DNA from: Hyphomicrobiales bacterium
GTDB lineage: Bacteria > Pseudomonadota > Alphaproteobacteria > Rhizobiales > Beijerinckiaceae
Assembly (NCBI GenBank): GCA_028290595.1
Contig: JAQGJO010000579.1
Location: 1 to 10,100, forward strand
Direction of reading: 5' to 3'
DNA length: 10,100 nucleotides
The notes under the pieces were generated by a model that saw only the letters and a list, made by a program, of their open reading frames with translations, made no database searches and was not told the origin of the DNA. The stretch's first letter is position 1, and every line of letters starts with the position of its first letter. A program made the position numbers and the translations under genes. This document shows positions 7,801 to 10,100 of the stretch, one piece after another.

Positions 7801-8038
7801 CGTGCGATTCCGGCCGGTGCTGATGACCGCCTTGGCGATGATCATCGGCTTGGCGCCGATGGCGCTGGGTCTTGGCGATGGCGGCGAGCAGAACGCGCCA
7901 CTCGGCCGCGCCGTCATCGGCGGCCTGATTTTTGCTACGATTGCCACGTTGATGTTCGTCCCCGTGGTCTTCAGCATGGTTCATAAACGGCTCGCCGTTG
8001 AAGTTTCGCCTACTTCGGAGAATTTGCATGTCCACTGA
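4856..8038 (+). CDS. RND efflux transporter permease subunit (HAE1/AcrB-like)
   Basis: Inner-membrane proton-driven pump of 1060 residues, the usual length, expected to work as a trimer with the adaptor encoded next. Visible parts are TM1 (about 12-31), a first periplasmic porter region (about 35-330), a block of helices (about 335-490), TM7 (about 538-558), a second porter region (560-870), and TM8-12 (about 884-1043). The TM4 acid pair is in GILVDDATVTIEN (D402, D403). In TM10 the segment GVATANSVLVISFARER has Ala954 where AcrB has the proton-relay Lys940, while R984 and T991 in RFRPVLMT are kept. Substrates cannot be deduced; drugs, solvents or aromatic compounds are all possible. ATG at 4856 follows an in-frame TGA eight codons upstream, so it is the only reasonable start, although no good ribosome site precedes it. 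The adaptor gene overlaps its last 11 bases. Confidence 0.95.
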   Translation: MIALVRIALSRPYTFVVLALLLLIIGPLAALRTPTDILPEIRIPVISVIWQYTGLPPDQMAGRITSPFQRALTTTVNDIQHITANSYAGFGIIKIFFQPNVDIRTANAQVTAISQTLIKQMPPGATPPLILNYSASTVPIINLALSGDGLTEQNLSDIGLNQLRTPLVTVPGAAIPAPFGGKQRQIQIDLDPSALQARGLSGQDVANALAAQNLITPVGTQKIGNFEYTINLNNSVLKIDELGRLPIRNVNGATIYIDDVATIRDGNSPQTNVVHVDGNRSVLMQVLKAGSVSTLDIISGIKQKVTDYRAALPDALKISYIGDQSVFVSSAITGVAHEGIIAALLTSVMILLFLGSWRSTVIIAVSIPLAVLGAIIMLSLIGETLNIMTLGGLALAIGILVDDATVTIENINYHLEQGKDVEPAIMDGAAQIVTPAFVSLLCICIVFVPMFFLNGIARFLFVPMAEAVMFAMIWSFILSRTLVPTMAKYLLQPHVHHAEGERPPTRNPLVRFQRGFEAGFERIRGGYHGLIDLALSRRPIFVIGFLTLVAASFLLVPFLGRNFFPTIDSGSIVMHVRTQVGTRIEETANQFADVTKAIRKIIPPEEIETTTDNIGMPFSGINLAYNNTGVIGPQDGDFQIKLKEGHKPTGDYIRALREQLPRQFPGVSFAFLPADIVSQILNFGAPAPIDLQIRGANLPANFEYANKLIARIRRIPGIADARIQQSPNSPVFNIDVDRTRAQLVGLATRDITNSMIVNLAGSSQVAPTYYLNPDNGVSYNIVMQTPQYRMDSIGSLESMPITAAATSASPLLGGIANITRGTSNAVVSQYDIQSLVQIYATTQGRDLGAVAADIDKAVADTKADLPKGSTVALLGQVETMNSAFSGLLFGLLGAVVLIYLLIVVNFQSWSDPFVIVTALPAALAGIVWMLFTTQTTLSVPALTGAIMCMGVATANSVLVISFARERYGIHGDPVKAASEAGFVRFRPVLMTALAMIIGLAPMALGLGDGGEQNAPLGRAVIGGLIFATIATLMFVPVVFSMVHKRLAVEVSPTSENLHVH

Positions 8039-9227
8039 CCGGAAGCCGGCCGTTTCCCGCGGCAAGCTGGCCTTCGCCGGAATCGTCGCGCTGACTGTCG
8101 CCGGCGGCGTTGTCGTCTCTGGCATCATGGCCCGCGCCAAGAGCGGCGACGACTTGAAGGCCTGGACCGACGACCAGGCAATCCCGAGCGTGGCGGTGGC
8201 TCTTCCCGATACGCGCAAGCTCAATGCCACGCTCGACCTGCCGGGCCGGCTCGAAGCTTACTATCGGGCGCCCATCTTTGCGCGTGTCAGCGGCTACCTG
8301 AAGAGCTGGAGCGCCGATATCGGCGCGAAGGTCAAAGCCGGCCAGGTGATTGCTGAAATCGATGCCCCCGACCTCGATCAGCAGCTCCTGCAGGCCCGCG
8401 CCGACCTGGCGAACCAGCAGGCCGCCGCCAGGCTCTCGAAAGCCACGCTCGACCGCCGCAAGACGCTCGTTGCCTCGAACTTCGTCTCGGCGCAGGAAAT
8501 CGATGAGCGCACCGCCGATCTCGCCAGCAAGAACGCCGCAGTAAATTCCGGCGCCGCCAACGTCGAGCGGCTTGAGGCGCTTGCGAGCTACAAGAAGATC
8601 ACAGCACCGTTCGATGGTGTCATCACCCAGCGCAACACCGATGTCGGCGCGCTGATCTCGGGTGGCACTGGCAGCGGCCTGGCGATGTTCGTGGTGTCCA
8701 ATGTGGCGAAGCTGCGGGTCTATGTCGACGTGCCGCAGAACTATGTGCCGGCCATCAAGATCGGCGCCAAGGCTGTGATTACGGTGCCTGATTATCCAAA
8801 TAAGACCTTCCCGGCCACAGTCGAGGCGTCGTCGCAGTCGGTCGATGTCGGGTCCGGCACGACACGGATGCAACTGGGACTCGATAATGCCAACGGCGAA
8901 CTGCTGCCGGGTGGTTATGCGAATGTGAAGATGAGCCTGGCACGCGATTCAGCGCCTCTGCACGTCCCTGCGACCGCGCTGATCTTCAACCAGAACGGCA
9001 TGCGGGTCGCGACCGTCGGTCCGGACAACAAGATCCTGTTCAAGACCGTGACGATTGCCCGTGATCTCGGCCGTGAGATCGAGCTTGGTTCCGGCCTGGC
9101 TGCCGATGACCGCTTCGTCACCGCGCCGCCGGACGGCCTGTCCGACGGCGACACCGTGCGTATCACCGGCGACGTGCCCAAGCAGCCGACGATGACGTCG
9201 TCGGAAAAGCAGAGCACGAAGGGCTGA
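8028..9227 (+). CDS. RND efflux periplasmic adaptor subunit (membrane fusion protein)
   Basis: Adaptor of 399 residues that would link the RND permease to an outer-membrane channel. An uncleaved N-terminal membrane anchor (about 14-34) has no lipobox cysteine. The first lipoyl half follows (about 82-114, with GAKVKAGQVIAEIDAPDLD at 99-117), then an alanine-rich coiled hairpin (about 115-187), the second lipoyl half starting YKKITAPFDGVI (188-199), a beta-barrel (about 226-300), and the membrane-proximal domain (about 305-380). The C-terminal tail is polar. ATG at 8028-8030 was chosen because GGAG (8017-8020) lies seven bases upstream. An in-frame TTG at 7998 would add ten residues and fits worse. 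It overlaps the permease stop (ATGTCCACTGA), so translational coupling is likely. The next gene converges, so any outer-membrane partner is encoded elsewhere. Confidence 0.93.
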   Translation: MSTDRKPAVSRGKLAFAGIVALTVAGGVVVSGIMARAKSGDDLKAWTDDQAIPSVAVALPDTRKLNATLDLPGRLEAYYRAPIFARVSGYLKSWSADIGAKVKAGQVIAEIDAPDLDQQLLQARADLANQQAAARLSKATLDRRKTLVASNFVSAQEIDERTADLASKNAAVNSGAANVERLEALASYKKITAPFDGVITQRNTDVGALISGGTGSGLAMFVVSNVAKLRVYVDVPQNYVPAIKIGAKAVITVPDYPNKTFPATVEASSQSVDVGSGTTRMQLGLDNANGELLPGGYANVKMSLARDSAPLHVPATALIFNQNGMRVATVGPDNKILFKTVTIARDLGREIELGSGLAADDRFVTAPPDGLSDGDTVRITGDVPKQPTMTSSEKQSTKG

Positions 9228-9228
9228 G

Positions 9229-10100
9229 CTAGTCCTTGCGGCCAGCCGTGTGGCCGCGATTGGCTTCGCCCGGTGCCCCGACATCGACCCTGGCGTCGAT
9301 GACATAGACGCCGCCGGCGCGCACGACCTTCTCGCCGCGCAGCATCGCTTGGCGGAAGTCCGTCGCATTCTCGACCGGGCCTTCGCCATCAAGGCCCTGC
9401 GCCTTGGCGAGGCCGATGAGGTCGATGATAGGGTTGACCATCTCCTGCCCGACGAACTTGTTCTCCACCGGCCGGCCGCGGACGACGGCCATGCGTTCCT
9501 GATGGGCGACGTCGTTGTAGTAGACGCGATTGTTGGCGATGACGACGAGGAGCGGGATCTCCATATGAGCCGCTGTCCAGAAGGCATTGCAGCCCATGGT
9601 GAAATCGCCGTCGCCGATGACCGTCATGGCGAAGCGGCCAGAGCCTTTGAGCGCCAGCGCGGTGCCGATGGCGTTCGACGGGCCCGAGCCGACACCGCCA
9701 CCGCCGTCCGCGCCGACGTAATCGAGCGGGTGCTTGAAATCGACCGTGTCCGACGGCCAGCCCAAGGCATAGCCGGCGACCGTCACATCGCGCGTGTCGC
9801 AGAAATCACGCACGACGAGGGCGAGATCACGCAGGCCCATCATACCCTGCGGACGCGGGGCGGAGAGCGGCTTGGCGGCGCGAACCGGCCATTTCGCTGC
9901 AGCCTTGTCGCCGGTGCCGCGCAAGCGGCGCACGGCTTCCAGCAGAGGCCGAATAAGCTGGTCGGCGGTGGCGAGGATTTTCAGATCACAGGGCGGCAGG
10001 CCGAAATGGTCCATGCTCCACCCGTTGTGGAGATAGTCGTCGACCGTGCAGTGGATGACTTTCGATTCAACCGGCGCATCCTTGCCCAGCGTCTGGATGA
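9229..10100 (-). CDS. Thiamine-diphosphate-binding enzyme (acetolactate synthase/decarboxylase superfamily), N-terminus beyond window
   Basis: C-terminal 290 residues of a ThDP enzyme that would act on a 2-oxo acid or related substrate. Reading leftward, the frame is open from the window edge to TAG at 9229-9231. The edge-proximal part (about 10000-10100) reads VIHCTVDDYLHNGWSMDHFG and belongs to the central domain. A proline- and alanine-rich linker follows, then the pyrophosphate-binding domain with DGGGGVGSGPSNAIGTALA and the metal/ThDP motif from GDGDFTMG (GDG at 9607-9615) to the NN pair (9529-9534), about 25 residues apart as expected. An ATG at 10012-10014 is internal, because coding similarity continues upstream of it. 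A usual member has 550-600 residues, so roughly half is missing here. The exact reaction (synthase, decarboxylase or lyase) cannot be decided without the N-terminal domain. The stop lies one base from the adaptor stop on the other strand. Confidence 0.85.
   Translation of the reverse strand, partial: IQTLGKDAPVESKVIHCTVDDYLHNGWSMDHFGLPPCDLKILATADQLIRPLLEAVRRLRGTGDKAAAKWPVRAAKPLSAPRPQGMMGLRDLALVVRDFCDTRDVTVAGYALGWPSDTVDFKHPLDYVGADGGGGVGSGPSNAIGTALALKGSGRFAMTVIGDGDFTMGCNAFWTAAHMEIPLLVVIANNRVYYNDVAHQERMAVVRGRPVENKFVGQEMVNPIIDLIGLAKAQGLDGEGPVENATDFRQAMLRGEKVVRAGGVYVIDARVDVGAPGEANRGHTAGRKD
9238..9257. terminator. Short hairpin at the convergent gene ends, possible bidirectional terminator
   Basis: GCGGCCA (9238-9244) and TGGCCGC (9251-9257) form a perfect seven-base stem with a six-base loop, starting 11 bases after the adaptor stop. 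It lies inside the last codons of the convergent ThDP gene. No T run follows on either strand, so function is uncertain; it could equally be GC-rich coding sequence. Confidence 0.28.

Noticed and set aside
8010..8873. A 287-codon open frame on the minus strand
   Set aside because: It is antisense to the adaptor gene, low in hydrophobic structure, and has no family marks.
1..10100. Mobile elements, CRISPR arrays, tRNA genes, phage or defence genes
   Set aside because: No tandem spacer pattern, transposase motif, terminal repeat, tRNA-like cloverleaf or defence-type domain was seen on reading both strands.

Overview
The window looks like chromosomal DNA of a GC-rich alphaproteobacterium, probably from the Hyphomicrobiales (Bradyrhizobium-like). 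This is inferred from codon use and protein style and is not proven by any single marker. It holds seven protein genes, two of them cut by the window edges. There is no tRNA, rRNA, CRISPR array, insertion sequence or phage gene. Coding density is high, and the only sizeable gaps are about 164, 230 and 264 bases.

Left part, minus strand (1-3449). A ROK-type sugar kinase-like gene (2373-3449) is followed downstream by a Rieske non-heme iron ring-hydroxylating oxygenase (913-2208). Next comes an aromatic-acid:H+ symporter of the major facilitator superfamily (1-846, C-terminus missing). The oxygenase and transporter are 66 bases apart and look like a small import-and-oxidise unit for an aromatic carboxylate. 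A perfect inverted repeat just upstream of the oxygenase is a candidate operator. The ROK-like gene is the most unusual item: its motifs run in circularly permuted order, with the ROK C-terminal part placed in front of the N-terminal phosphate-binding part.

Middle (3680-4643, plus strand). A secreted metallo-beta-lactamase-fold hydrolase is divergent from the ROK-like gene. It has a clear signal peptide and a complete dinuclear metal site, and a strong GC hairpin follows it as the likely terminator.

Right part. An RND efflux permease (4856-8038) and its periplasmic adaptor (8028-9227) overlap by 11 bases and form a tight operon in permease-then-adaptor order; no outer-membrane channel gene is visible. 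Converging on it from the right edge is the C-terminal part of a thiamine-diphosphate enzyme of the acetolactate synthase/benzoylformate decarboxylase superfamily (9229 to beyond 10100). Its stop codon lies one base from the adaptor stop.

Overall this is a catabolism and efflux neighbourhood made of known families. I do not see a new multi-gene system. The permuted kinase-like protein is the item I would follow up.
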